Assembly: GCA_030426955.1 (NCBI GenBank)
Contig: JAUHXS010000005.1
Location: 159,807-223,806 of the forward strand
From: Bacteroidia bacterium
Lineage (GTDB): Bacteria; Bacteroidota; Bacteroidia; Chitinophagales; JAUHXS01
Length of the DNA stretch: 64,000 nt
Reading direction: 5' to 3'
The position numbers were made by a program, and so were the translations under genes. The first letter of the stretch is position 1; each line of letters opens with the position of its first letter. Below the pieces are notes generated by a model that worked only from the letters and a program-made list of their open reading frames with translations, did not search any database and was not told where the DNA came from. Positions 44,624 to 54,088 of the stretch are shown piece by piece.

Positions 44624-46459
44624 TTAATATTTTACAGCTTTTTGTATGTAAATGGTCTCTTCGGGTCTACATTCAATAAAGTATATACCAGATGGAAAGT
44701 CTTTAGTATCAATAGTAAAAGTTTTCTTGCCATGCTCAAAAGTGTTTTTATAATAAGTCTTTCCTTGAAAGTCATAGATAGTTAATGATCTAGTACTTTG
44801 ATTATTAGTTATTACTAACTCTTCTTTAAAGGGGTTTGATATTATTATCTTTTCTAGATTAATCACTTCAAGCTTAGTTGTGCCATCTCCTGAAATATTG
44901 ATATTCAAGCAATTCATACTATCTCCACATCCATTAGAAGTATACAAACAGACTTCATAGTTCCCAGTATCGGCAAAAGTATGTGTGGGATTTTCTTGCG
45001 ATGAGAAAGAGCCGTCTCCAAAATCCCAATAGAATTCATATGCAAAATGAGGGCTGTCTAATTCAAAAGTTACCTCATCTCCGCTTACATAGTAGGAAAA
45101 TGCGGAATTCGGTAATTCTCCAAGACATTGACAATAGATGTTCTCATTATAATTAACAACATTGGTTACTGTCGTTGAATCGTTTATCCAGGTTCCAATA
45201 TTTATGGAGGAGTCCTCAAATGGCTCTGCTAATATTGCAGGAATATAGCTTATTGTATCTACAGTATTACTCTTTTCGTAATAACATTTTGTACCAAAGG
45301 AAGAGTCAGTTTTTACCATATACAAGTCATTTTGAGCGCCTGATGTAAAGCCTTGAGTATAGCCGAATAATAGTGCCTCTTGATTACCTGATAACATAAA
45401 GGTAGCTAGTAGATTTTGGTTAACTGTATCGCCATAAAGCCTGATGGACTCCATTTGACCACTAATATTTATTTCTGTAAGCACCAAACGTTCTACATTT
45501 GCGCCATACTTTGCATTACCTGCTATGTAAATGCTATTGGTTACAGTGTGAGGTCTTGCATTACGAATATTTAAACTATCGTAAATAACTCCCCACTCTG
45601 GAACTAGTAATGCATTCGTTTTTACTAACATTGTGCCCGACAATGCAGGAGATGCTTCTGAAGCAATACCTGCAAAGAAATATCCTCCATCATCAGCTTG
45701 AGTTACAGAAGAGATCTCTGTACTTCCTTCAAAACTATTAATACTAAAAGTTACTTCTCTTTGTTCGTTACCTAGGCTATCTAGCTTTAGCAGATGTGAT
45801 GACGCTTCTGCACCGCCTATATCGTCTAAGATTGAAGTTATAATATAGCCGTTGTCTGCAGTTTGCTGCAGATGGTTAAAACTCATGCCGCCTGTAGGAA
45901 TTGAGTACATTTCCAACCATTCATAATTTAGATTTTGGTCAAGCTTTAGCAAAAAGCTATTTCCTCTTATAGAGATATAAGAGGATGTTCCTGCTATAGC
46001 AAGCCCCTGATCATGAGCTTTGACTGCCTTTACAGGGTTAAGCCCCCCTCCAGAATTACCAATGGAGTAGGTTTTGGTTTGAATAGTATCTCCATTTTCA
46101 TCTATTTCAATTAAGTACACACTTCTGCCTGACGTGGAAATATTAGCACTACTGGCAACAATCAGATAGTCACTTTGCCAGTTCACTACGGATACTCCCT
46201 CATCATTTCCCGTTTTCCCATAAGTTTTAAACCACTTTAGATTACCTGTACTGTCTAGCTTTATAGCAAATACATCTTTGTCAATATCACCGTAACTATC
46301 GGTATAACCCGTTATGATATATTCGTTATTACTTGTTATTAAAACATCTGCTATCTGCTCCTTCGCGATATATCCATAGGTAGCCTGAAAAGAAACCTCT
46401 GCAAAAGATGTAACAGAAAATAAAGAAATAGTAATTAAAAAAAGTATGTTTTGTCTCAT
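44624..46459 (-). CDS. T9SS type A protein with repeat propeller and PKD domain
   Basis: 611 aa. Signal peptide to about residue 20 (SVTSFAEV). Residues about 25-400 form propeller-like repeats (IKLDSTGNLKWFKTYGKTG, LKLDQNLNYEWLEMY), then a PKD domain (YEFYWDFGDGSFSSQENPTH) near 455-530, and a type A sorting domain (LEKIIISNPFKEELVITNNQ, FPSGIYFIEC). Surface-exposed or secreted; ligand unknown. It is followed 3 nt later by a type B T9SS protein, so two sorting classes share one transcript. Confidence 0.85.
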   Translation of the reverse strand: MRQNILFLITISLFSVTSFAEVSFQATYGYIAKEQIADVLITSNNEYIITGYTDSYGDIDKDVFAIKLDSTGNLKWFKTYGKTGNDEGVSVVNWQSDYLIVASSANISTSGRSVYLIEIDENGDTIQTKTYSIGNSGGGLNPVKAVKAHDQGLAIAGTSSYISIRGNSFLLKLDQNLNYEWLEMYSIPTGGMSFNHLQQTADNGYIITSILDDIGGAEASSHLLKLDSLGNEQREVTFSINSFEGSTEISSVTQADDGGYFFAGIASEASPALSGTMLVKTNALLVPEWGVIYDSLNIRNARPHTVTNSIYIAGNAKYGANVERLVLTEINISGQMESIRLYGDTVNQNLLATFMLSGNQEALLFGYTQGFTSGAQNDLYMVKTDSSFGTKCYYEKSNTVDTISYIPAILAEPFEDSSINIGTWINDSTTVTNVVNYNENIYCQCLGELPNSAFSYYVSGDEVTFELDSPHFAYEFYWDFGDGSFSSQENPTHTFADTGNYEVCLYTSNGCGDSMNCLNINISGDGTTKLEVINLEKIIISNPFKEELVITNNQSTRSLTIYDFQGKTYYKNTFEHGKKTFTIDTKDFPSGIYFIECRPEETIYIQKAVKY

Positions 46460-46549
46460 AATAATGGAATTTCCAATCCTAGTAAGATATTAATAATTAC
46501 TTTCTGATCGAAATACAAAACGAGTGAAAATTTTAATTTCAAACCTAGT

Positions 46550-47422
46550 TTATCCGACTCTAACACACCTCATAGAAACATCTAGCAATGTACCATTCAA
46601 GCTTTCATTACTGTATGTAATTGGATCGTCTTTTTCTTGTAATGCCAGTATATAAAGTAAGGGAATATAATGCTCTGCAGAATTAACACTTATTTCTGCT
46701 GCTTTCCCTAGCTTTTGATACTTGATTAGCTGTTCATGATCTCTATTGTTTATAAAATCTGCTACTTGTTGATCAAAACTCAGTGCCCATTCTGGTGCTG
46801 CGTCCCAGAATGATCGAATGTACCTCAAATTATGTACTATGTTACCACTACCTAAAATCAGGACGCCTTGAGATCTCAAGAACTTTAACTCTTTGGCTAA
46901 GTCATAGTGATATTGTAAATCTCTAGTGGTATTTAAGCTAAGCTGAAAACACGGAATATCAGCTTTGGGGAACATCTTAACAAGTACACTCCATGCCCCA
47001 TGATCTAAGCCCCACTCATGTGTTGGAGCAATATCAAAATTGGTTACTTCTTTGCTAATATCATTGGCTAGGGCAGGGTTTCCACTTGCAGGATATTGTA
47101 CCTCATAAAGGTTTTTAGGGAAGCCATACATATCATAAATCATTTTCGGCTTGGTTCCCGCATATATTTGTGTTTTACGTTGTGTTTCCCAGTGAGCTGA
47201 AACAATCAATATCGCTTTTGGAGTTGGGATATCTTGTGCCAACTTCTCCCAGGTCCTAGTGTATTGATTATCCTCAATAGCATTCATAGGACTACCATGT
47301 CCCATAAAAAGTGCAGGCATCTTGCCTGTTTCTTCATAAATTGATTTCCCCATTAGCGACTGATTTAATAATACGCCTAAACTTGAAAGTGATGTGGTGT
47401 AAATAAACTTTCTTCTGTTCAT
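46550..47422 (-). CDS. 4,5-DOPA-type extradiol dioxygenase (YgiD family) with Tat-like signal
   Basis: 290 aa. Metal-ligand regions are intact: MGHGSPMNAI, VSAHWET, LDHGAWSVL, GSGNIVHNLR and AEHYIPLLYI, as in LigB/DODA enzymes that cleave catechol rings next to the hydroxyls. The N-terminus MNRRKFIYTTSLSSLGVLL looks like a twin-arginine signal, so export to the periplasm is likely, unlike E. coli YgiD. It follows the pirin-like gene by 6 nt. Substrate unknown. Confidence 0.85.
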   Translation of the reverse strand: MNRRKFIYTTSLSSLGVLLNQSLMGKSIYEETGKMPALFMGHGSPMNAIEDNQYTRTWEKLAQDIPTPKAILIVSAHWETQRKTQIYAGTKPKMIYDMYGFPKNLYEVQYPASGNPALANDISKEVTNFDIAPTHEWGLDHGAWSVLVKMFPKADIPCFQLSLNTTRDLQYHYDLAKELKFLRSQGVLILGSGNIVHNLRYIRSFWDAAPEWALSFDQQVADFINNRDHEQLIKYQKLGKAAEISVNSAEHYIPLLYILALQEKDDPITYSNESLNGTLLDVSMRCVRVG

Positions 47423-47428
47423 AATCCA

Positions 47429-48376
47429 CTAAAGCTTTCCCATTTTACCTGCATAATAGTTGGCATAGCATTGCTCTATTTGTTCCTTGGTATTCATTAC
47501 AAATGGACCATAGGAATAAACATGTTCATTTAAAGGTAAACCACCTAGTAATAAAAATTCACAATCTTCTTGACAGAAAAAATCAATTTCACTAGCTCCT
47601 CTCTCGTATAAAACAATTTGATTTGGCTTAATATTTTTTCTGCCCTCTACTTCAACATTTCCCTTAATAAAATAAGCAAAAGCATTGTGTGTAGGGTCTG
47701 TTGGTATCGTTAGTTTGGAATGCTTCTCCATTTTGATATGATAATAAAAAGCTGGTGATAAGAGCTCTACACTAGACTTTTTCCCGAATAATTCTCCCAG
47801 TACAACTTTTATGGAACTTCCTTTCTTATTAATTGTTGGCAAATCTGGTCCTCCATGAATACTCGTTGTAGGATCAATAAACTTATATTTTGAAGGAATA
47901 TTTAACCATATCTGAAAACCATGCACAATACCACCGTCCTTCTTTATATTGCTACTGCTTTCCTCCATGTGAATTGCACCTCTACCAGAGCTAAACATCA
48001 TATACTGTCCTTCTTTGTAAGTAATATCATTATCAATACTGTCTTTATGATGTCCGCTACCAGAAAGTAAATACGTAGTTGGAGTGACTCCCGCATGAGG
48101 GTGAGCTTCTATCTTAAAACCACTACTATTTGGCTTAATCTCAATTGGTCCAAATTCATCTAGTAATACAAATGGAGATACAAAATCCGTCTTATCTCCT
48201 GCAAATGCCCTTAACACAGAAACTTCTTGCACCATGGATTTCCTTGCAGTTAATACCTTTGCTACCTTTCTTTTTGAATGACTCTCTGCTAGACCAGAGC
48301 TAAATGTCAAAAGGTTGGGCGTTACTATTGAAGCGCCAACAATGGCAGAGTCTTTTACAAATTGTCTTCTATTCAT
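47429..48376 (-). CDS. Pirin-family cupin (quercetinase-like) with Tat-like signal
   Basis: 315 aa. Twin-arginine-type start (MNRRQFVKDSAIVGASIV). The pirin N-terminal cupin has its metal residues in EAHPHAGVTPTTYLLSGSGH and GRGAIHMEES, then GFQIWLNIP and the C-terminal cupin ending in FVMNTKEQIEQCYANYYAGK. Pirins such as YhhW open flavonoids; regulatory roles are known too. Co-transcribed with the DODA-like gene downstream: two exported metal oxygenase-like proteins acting on phenolics is the simplest reading. Confidence 0.85.
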   Translation of the reverse strand: MNRRQFVKDSAIVGASIVTPNLLTFSSGLAESHSKRKVAKVLTARKSMVQEVSVLRAFAGDKTDFVSPFVLLDEFGPIEIKPNSSGFKIEAHPHAGVTPTTYLLSGSGHHKDSIDNDITYKEGQYMMFSSGRGAIHMEESSSNIKKDGGIVHGFQIWLNIPSKYKFIDPTTSIHGGPDLPTINKKGSSIKVVLGELFGKKSSVELLSPAFYYHIKMEKHSKLTIPTDPTHNAFAYFIKGNVEVEGRKNIKPNQIVLYERGASEIDFFCQEDCEFLLLGGLPLNEHVYSYGPFVMNTKEQIEQCYANYYAGKMGKL

Positions 48377-48557
48377 GTGACCACTTTAATATCTCAAGAT
48401 TAATTATATTACACCCTTCAAAGGCTCAAAGAGCTTCTATGGAGAGTTTATCAGTATTTAATTTTGTAGCCTTTCTTATATAACGTAAAAAGTAAACAAT
48501 AAGTTTAGGAAAATGTATTGCTTAACTTAGGAAGGTTATTGAATGAGCAAAATGCTC

Positions 48558-49484
48558 TTATTGTAAATCGAGCTTTTTTCTTAAACCAGCATCCTTCAAG
48601 CTGTTCTTCGTCCAATAATCGATCATAATGGATTTTTTCTTCGTTGCAATTGTAGTCAATTTTTGAGCTTTTGACCCCCAGCCACTTTCATAGGTTTCTT
48701 CCCACCTTTCTATGGCATATGGAAACGTAGTTGAAAAATAGATTTTCAAGACTCTATCATACTGAGGGTATTTCAAGGTGTAACAAAATAATTCTTGCCC
48801 ATTTAATTTTTGCTTTTCCAAAAATGCCGAAGCATCTGTAACTTCTAGTTTTGTGTGCCTAAGCCTTTGAAACATGGTTCCAGGAATTATTTTGAAAATG
48901 CCAGTGGGTAGGTTGTTTGGATTAATTCGTATTTGATTCCATATTTCATCTTCCAAGATTGCTTTTTCCAGTTCAAAGTTTTCATCTCCTTCAGACTCAA
49001 AATAAGATCGAATAGCAACATCGTAACTTTCTTTTCTGTTATTAATTTGAGTGAATGTATGTCCACACCATTCTTGTGAACTGGTAGTAACTTTTAAAGT
49101 ATTGGTATTTTTTTTAAAATCAATAGGTGTAAAAACGGACGTCATCATGGAATAGGGATAAAGACCAGTGTTAAAATTTTTAGTAAAGTTAAGCTTTAAG
49201 ACTTGTTGTAAATCTTCTCCTGCACTTTTGGGATAATCCAGTTTTACTTGTTTGGATTTTGAAAAAGGCTCTGTAACAAAAACCAGTACGGCATGACCTT
49301 GGTGGACCTCTCCATATCGTGCCTGCTGTAGATCATAGCTGGTTATCTCAGCTGTTCCTTTATACCAATACTCATTAAAGGTATCTTCAGAGAATTCAAG
49401 TTGAACATCATTTTGACCAATGCTTTGGCAACCAATAATAATAGTAAATGAAAGAACAATAACTTTAAACTGCTTGAGGCTCAT
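48558..49484 (-). CDS. Conserved Bacteroidota lipoprotein, function unknown
   Basis: 308 aa. Lipobox at the end of the signal (TIIIGCQS), so probably a lipoprotein. The conserved-looking block YWYKGTAEITSYDLQQARYG followed by VLVFVTEPFSKSKQ, and NFNTGLYPYSMMTSVFTPI, recalls a Bacteroidota family sometimes mislabelled as septum inhibitor Maf; no Maf motif is present. No enzymatic residues recognised. It overlaps the CPBP protease gene by 20 nt. Confidence 0.7.
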   Translation of the reverse strand: MSLKQFKVIVLSFTIIIGCQSIGQNDVQLEFSEDTFNEYWYKGTAEITSYDLQQARYGEVHQGHAVLVFVTEPFSKSKQVKLDYPKSAGEDLQQVLKLNFTKNFNTGLYPYSMMTSVFTPIDFKKNTNTLKVTTSSQEWCGHTFTQINNRKESYDVAIRSYFESEGDENFELEKAILEDEIWNQIRINPNNLPTGIFKIIPGTMFQRLRHTKLEVTDASAFLEKQKLNGQELFCYTLKYPQYDRVLKIYFSTTFPYAIERWEETYESGWGSKAQKLTTIATKKKSIMIDYWTKNSLKDAGLRKKLDLQ

Positions 49485-50334
49485 GGCTTATCGCTTTATT
49501 CTTATAATATAAATGAATCAATACGGAACATATTGATATTAAAATGGTTACAAGTAAAGATCCTTCCAGGCCAAACTCACCCCCCGTGATTAATGGATTA
49601 CCTGATATTTCTTGTTGAATTATTCCTTGTAGCTTCAATCCGCTTACCTCAAATCCGAAAATAGGTCCTTGAGAAAAATTCCATGCAAAGTGCAATGCGA
49701 TAGGAAACCATAGGTTTTTAGTATGAATATAGCTAATGCCAAGAAATATACCCGCAATAAACAAATTGATAACAGGAACTAAACCCAAGTTTGGGTTCAT
49801 ACTGTGCATCAACATAAACAACAATGCTGAAATAGCAAGAGCGATATATCTATTCATAGACTCCATAAATCTGCTTAGAATATAGCCACGCATAACAATC
49901 TCCTCATTCAGGGCAACAAAAGTTAATATAGCAACAAAGGTCAAAGTAGATAGTGGGTCAAAGCTAAACCCTTCTATTTGTAAATATCCTAAAGTAAGCA
50001 ACACCACAAATCCAAAAGCAATTAATAGAAAGCCAAGTATTAAACCTAGCATAATGTCTTTACTACGATTTTGAATATCCAGGCCAATAGATTGAAGCGG
50101 CTTTTTTTCAATAAATTTCATAAACACCCAAGTAATTAGTAGAATGGATAGAAACGTAAGGCCAACTATGACTATCATCCAATGCAGATATTTTGGTTGC
50201 AATAAGGTTGATCTCAGTTCAGTAGTATTCAAGTCCAGAGAAAACTTAATAATCGTTGCTCCCAAAAACTGCGCAGCAAAACTTACAATAAGAAATGCAA
50301 AAAAATAAAGCAATGCCTTTAACCAACCTTGCAT
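49465..50334 (-). CDS. CPBP-family intramembrane (CAAX-like) protease
   Basis: 289 aa with eight or so TM segments. The three Abi/CPBP motifs are complete: EEIVMRGYI (EExxxR), FMLMHSM (FxxxH) and LHFAWNFSQG (HxxxN). The family includes prenyl-protein proteases and bacteriocin-immunity proteins. Its 3' end overlaps the downstream lipoprotein gene, hinting at a functional pair; the substrate is unknown. Divergent from ftsX. Confidence 0.88.
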   Translation of the reverse strand: MQGWLKALLYFFAFLIVSFAAQFLGATIIKFSLDLNTTELRSTLLQPKYLHWMIVIVGLTFLSILLITWVFMKFIEKKPLQSIGLDIQNRSKDIMLGLILGFLLIAFGFVVLLTLGYLQIEGFSFDPLSTLTFVAILTFVALNEEIVMRGYILSRFMESMNRYIALAISALLFMLMHSMNPNLGLVPVINLFIAGIFLGISYIHTKNLWFPIALHFAWNFSQGPIFGFEVSGLKLQGIIQQEISGNPLITGGEFGLEGSLLVTILISICSVLIHLYYKNKAISHEPQAV

Positions 50335-50457
50335 AATAGAGTGAGTTGTATGTTAAAATAGTACTTTGAAAACTCCTGCTTTTCAAAGAGCTATTACTTA
50401 AAATAAAAGTAGTAACTTTTTTGCTAACTTCGTTATATATAACAAGTTTGCCCTACA

Positions 50458-51333
50458 ATGGTTCAACAAACCGGTAAGTTATCTACTAAGCGAGCAAAGC
50501 CAACCTATATTTATTCCATCATTAGCGTGGCATTAGTCCTTTTCATGCTCGGATTATTAGGGCTTATCGTGTTACATGGGCAAAAGCTTTCTGATTATTT
50601 CAAGGAGAATCTTGACGTTTCCATCATACTGAAAGATAACTCTAAGGAGGTAGATATATATAAAATACAGAAACACATCGAGGCACAGCCCTTTACTAAA
50701 TCTGCGACTTACGTTTCGAAGGAAGATGCTGCTGAAGAGGTAAGAAAAGATTTTGATGAAGACTTTTTAGAGGTTTTGGGTTATAACCCTTTGTATGCTT
50801 CTATCAATATAAACTTAAAAGCAGACTATGCCAATAAGGATAGTCTATTAATTATTGAATCATTGATTTTAGAAAACCCAGAAGTAAGAGAGGTCTACTA
50901 TCAAAGATCTTTACTAAACTTAATTAATGAGAATGTCCGTAAAGTTGGACTGGTTATTGGGGTGTTGAGCATCTTATTGGTGATGATTGCTTTAACATTA
51001 ATCGATAATACGATAAGATTGGCTATGTATTCTAGTCGTTTTTTGATCAAAAGCATGCAACTGGTTGGTGCCAAAAGGTGGTTTATCATCAAGCCTTTTA
51101 TTGCGAAGAGTATTATCAATGGATTCATAAGTGGCGTCATTGCCATATTAGGATTGGCTGGACTTTTATATTATGGATATGACTATATACCTGAATTAGC
51201 AGCCTTATTAGATGTAACAAAATTTTTATTGCTTTTTGCCGTTATTGTACTGTTGGGTATTTTGATTTCTTGGTTGAGTACCCATAGAGCAGTTAGAAAA
51301 TATCTATTTATGAAACTCGACGAATTGTATTAG
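50458..51333 (+). CDS. ftsX: Cell division protein FtsX
   Basis: 291 aa. One N-terminal TM (residues about 22-43), a periplasmic domain (KLSDYFKENLDVSIILKDNS ... AEEVRKDFDEDF), then three TM helices, the standard FtsX topology. With the ATPase FtsE it couples divisome assembly to peptidoglycan hydrolase activation. FtsE is not adjacent, which is usual in Bacteroidota. ATG at 50458; first gene of a run to ribF. Confidence 0.93.
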   Translation: MVQQTGKLSTKRAKPTYIYSIISVALVLFMLGLLGLIVLHGQKLSDYFKENLDVSIILKDNSKEVDIYKIQKHIEAQPFTKSATYVSKEDAAEEVRKDFDEDFLEVLGYNPLYASININLKADYANKDSLLIIESLILENPEVREVYYQRSLLNLINENVRKVGLVIGVLSILLVMIALTLIDNTIRLAMYSSRFLIKSMQLVGAKRWFIIKPFIAKSIINGFISGVIAILGLAGLLYYGYDYIPELAALLDVTKFLLLFAVIVLLGILISWLSTHRAVRKYLFMKLDELY

Positions 51334-51375
51334 TTTTGGGTATCATATTTGAGTTAAGTATATAAAAGAACAGAA

Positions 51376-51615
51376 GTGGAAAACAATTCAAGCAAACCTA
51401 AGTTTTTATACGACAAAACGAATTATATGCTCATGGGAGCAGGAGTCGTGGTCATTATTATTGGCTTTATGTTAATGGCTGGAGGTGCCAGTTCTGATCC
51501 TAATGTTTTTAATGAAAGTGAAGTGTACAGCTTTAGGAGAATTACATTAGCACCAATCGTTGTTTTGTTGGGCTTTGGCATTGAGGCATATGCCATCATG
51601 CGCAAACCAAAGTAG
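51376..51615 (+). CDS. DUF3098 small membrane protein
   Basis: 79 aa from a GTG start. Two TM helices (NYMLMGAGVVVIIIGFMLMA and ITLAPIVVLLGFGIEAYAIM) around a short loop, as in DUF3098. The family typically lies between ftsX and uppP in Bacteroidota, as here (42-nt and 3-nt gaps). Role unknown, perhaps in envelope biogenesis. Confidence 0.85.
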   Translation: MENNSSKPKFLYDKTNYMLMGAGVVVIIIGFMLMAGGASSDPNVFNESEVYSFRRITLAPIVVLLGFGIEAYAIMRKPK

Positions 51616-51618
51616 AAA

Positions 51619-52404
51619 TTGACTTATCTAGAGGCGCTCATTCTTGGAATCATTCAGGGATTAACCGAGTTTTTACCGGTAAGCAGTAGTGGACATATTG
51701 AATTAGGAAAAGCTATCTTGGGTGTTCAGCTTAAGGAGGATGTGACTTTTACAGTAGTTGTTCATGGTGCTACCGTTTTGAGTACAATAGTCATTTTTAG
51801 GAAAGATATTTTAGAACTAATAAAGGGACTATTTGCATTTAAGTGGAATGATTCAACTATTTATATTGCAAAGATTGCTTTGTCTATGATTCCAGTGGGA
51901 ATCATTGGAGTATTTTTCAAAGATACAGTCGAAGCGTTGTTTGATGGCAATATCTTGTTGGTAGGTTGTTGTTTATTATTTACGGGATTATTGCTGTATC
52001 TAACATACAGAAGTAAAGAAAAAGAAAGTGACATTAGTTATAAAAACGCTTTTATCGTTGGGGTTGCTCAAGCGGTTGCTGTTTTACCTGGCATATCCAG
52101 ATCGGGTTCCACCATTGCAATGGGATTGTTATTAGGGATTAAAAAGGAGCATATTGCTAAATTTTCTTTTTTGATGGTGTTGGTGCCAATCATCGGAGCC
52201 AACCTAAAAGATATTGCTAGTGGTGATATGATGGATAGTCAAGTTAGCATAACAGCGCTCTCAATAGGGTTTGTTAGCGCTTTTCTCTCAGGACTATTTG
52301 CTTGTAAAGCGATGATACAAATTGTTAAAAACAGTAAGCTAGTTTACTTTGCTATCTATTGTTTTGTAGTGGGTGTGATAGCAATTTCCTTTTCTATACT
52401 ATGA
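51619..52404 (+). CDS. uppP: Undecaprenyl-diphosphate phosphatase
   Basis: 261 aa, TTG start 3 nt after DUF3098. Active-site motifs: GLTEFLPVSSSGH (with the E/S/H residues) and PGISRSGSTIAMG. Recycles the C55 lipid carrier for peptidoglycan and surface glycans at the membrane. About eight TM segments. Its last codon overlaps the truB ATG (ATGA, 52401-52404). Confidence 0.94.
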   Translation: MTYLEALILGIIQGLTEFLPVSSSGHIELGKAILGVQLKEDVTFTVVVHGATVLSTIVIFRKDILELIKGLFAFKWNDSTIYIAKIALSMIPVGIIGVFFKDTVEALFDGNILLVGCCLLFTGLLLYLTYRSKEKESDISYKNAFIVGVAQAVAVLPGISRSGSTIAMGLLLGIKKEHIAKFSFLMVLVPIIGANLKDIASGDMMDSQVSITALSIGFVSAFLSGLFACKAMIQIVKNSKLVYFAIYCFVVGVIAISFSIL

Positions 52405-53123
52405 TCAATCAATTGACTAATCTTACTGAGGCAGGTGTTTTACTTGTCGACAAACCATTGGAATGGACGTCTTTTGATGTGGTGAATAAGATAAGAAATA
52501 CTATTAGCCGGGCTTATAATGTAAAAAAAGTAAAAGTTGGTCACGCAGGTACTTTAGATCCATTAGCAACAGGTTTGTTGATATTGTGCACAGGAAAAAT
52601 GACAAAGCAGATTGACTCATTTCAGGCACAGGAGAAGGAGTACACAGGAAAAATGATTATTGGAGCAACAACCGCTTCTTTCGATGCAGAAACCCCTGAA
52701 GAGAAAACATTTGATATACAAGGTATAGATGAGGACAAAATAAAAGAAACGACGAGGCAATTCATAGGTAATATAGAACAGACCCCTCCAGCCTATTCTG
52801 CCGTAAAAGTAAATGGAGTCGCTGCTTATAAGAAAGTCAGAAATGGAGAAGAAGTGGCTTTAAAAAAAAGAACTATTGAGATATCTCAATTTGATATAGA
52901 ATCAGTTCAGTTACCAGAGTTTTCTTTCAGAGTAAAATGTAGCAAAGGAACATACATTCGGTCATTGGCAAATGATTTTGGGATAGCGCTTAATAACGGT
53001 GCCTATCTAAAAGAGCTTAGAAGAACTAAAATTGGTGAACATAAAGTTGAGAATGCATTCACTATTGAAGAATTAGTGGAAGTATTATTGAAGTTAAATA
53101 TGCATAATAATGCGTCTATTTAG
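52401..53123 (+). CDS. truB: tRNA pseudouridine-55 synthase
   Basis: 240 aa from ATG 52401; an upstream TTG at 52359 inside uppP would add an unrelated tail and is not used. Catalytic Asp in HAGTLDPLATGLL, then TPPAYSAVKVNG and the LR segment CSKGTYIRSLANDFG. Makes the universal psi55 in the T-loop. Overlaps ribF by 14 nt. Confidence 0.95.
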   Translation: MINQLTNLTEAGVLLVDKPLEWTSFDVVNKIRNTISRAYNVKKVKVGHAGTLDPLATGLLILCTGKMTKQIDSFQAQEKEYTGKMIIGATTASFDAETPEEKTFDIQGIDEDKIKETTRQFIGNIEQTPPAYSAVKVNGVAAYKKVRNGEEVALKKRTIEISQFDIESVQLPEFSFRVKCSKGTYIRSLANDFGIALNNGAYLKELRRTKIGEHKVENAFTIEELVEVLLKLNMHNNASI

Positions 53124-54030
53124 AGGAGTTGATCATCTCCCTGACTTTAAAAATACAGTTGTCACCATTGGCATGTTTGATGGTGTGCATATCGGTCATC
53201 AAGTTATTTTAGATAGAATCAAGGAGCAAGCAAAAAAAGTGGAAGGGGAGACGGTTTTGTTAACCTTTGATCCTCATCCAAGGTATGTGCTTTCTACTAA
53301 TGATGATTTTAAACTCATCACAACTTTAGAAGAAAAGATAAAGTTGCTTGAAAACTATCGCATAGATAATGTTGTAGTCATTCCTTTTACGGAAGATTTT
53401 TACAATCAACTTCCAGAAAACTATATAAAAAACTTTTTGGTTAAATATTTTAAGCCTAGCATTATTTCTATCGGCTATGATCACCGATTTGGAAAAGATC
53501 GGAAGGGAGACTTTCAACTATTAAAATCATTTGAAAGAGAATTTAGTTTTGAAGTATTAGAAATAGAGAAACAATTGCTAGATGATATTGCAGTGAGTTC
53601 ATCTAAGGTGAGGAATGCGCTTTTAGAGTCCAGGTTTGAAGATGCCAAAAAACTACTTAACCATGAGTATAGCTTTTCAGGTAAGGTAATTAAAGGAAGA
53701 GGAGTGGGTAAAGAAATAGGTTTCCCGACAGCAAACATTCAAGTTGATAATGATAAAAAACTCTTGCCTTCACAAGGTGTATATGCTGTAAAAGTGAAAT
53801 TAAAAGGTCAATTATACATTGGGATGATGAATATAGGGCATCGTCCAACTTTTGATGAAAATGAAGTAGCGATAGAAATTCATCTGTTGGACTTTGAAGA
53901 AAACATTTATGGAAATGATATGGAAGTAATTCCTCTTAAACGACTTAGAGACATTAAGAAGTTTGACTCTAAGGATGCACTTCGCAATCAACTACAGATC
54001 GATCTTGAAAGATCAAAGGCGATTTTTTGA
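53110..54030 (+). CDS. ribF: Bifunctional riboflavin kinase/FAD synthetase
   Basis: 306 aa. N-terminal FMN adenylyltransferase half: TIGMFDGVHIGHQ, LTFDPHPR and GYDHRFGKDRKGD. C-terminal flavokinase half: GRGVGKEIGFPTANI, then MNIGHRPTF. Converts riboflavin to FMN and FAD, the latter needed for SdhA. ATG at 53110. Followed by 239 nt of hairpin-rich intergenic DNA. Confidence 0.95.
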   Translation: MRLFRGVDHLPDFKNTVVTIGMFDGVHIGHQVILDRIKEQAKKVEGETVLLTFDPHPRYVLSTNDDFKLITTLEEKIKLLENYRIDNVVVIPFTEDFYNQLPENYIKNFLVKYFKPSIISIGYDHRFGKDRKGDFQLLKSFEREFSFEVLEIEKQLLDDIAVSSSKVRNALLESRFEDAKKLLNHEYSFSGKVIKGRGVGKEIGFPTANIQVDNDKKLLPSQGVYAVKVKLKGQLYIGMMNIGHRPTFDENEVAIEIHLLDFEENIYGNDMEVIPLKRLRDIKKFDSKDALRNQLQIDLERSKAIF

Positions 54031-54088
54031 ATTTTTCTTCAACAGTTGTGCCTAATATTCTTTTGAATAATTGCTATTTAAAGGTTAT

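Noticed and set aside
48545..48557. GAGCA/TGCTC hairpin after the lipoprotein gene as terminator
   Set aside because: Only five pairs and no T run on the minus strand.
48558..49484. Septum-formation inhibitor Maf
   Set aside because: The protein has a lipoprotein signal and no Maf nucleotide-binding motif; the label seems to be inherited error.
52359..52400. Upstream extension of truB
   Set aside because: A TTG inside uppP; the ATG at 52401 in an ATGA overlap gives the normal TruB N-terminus.
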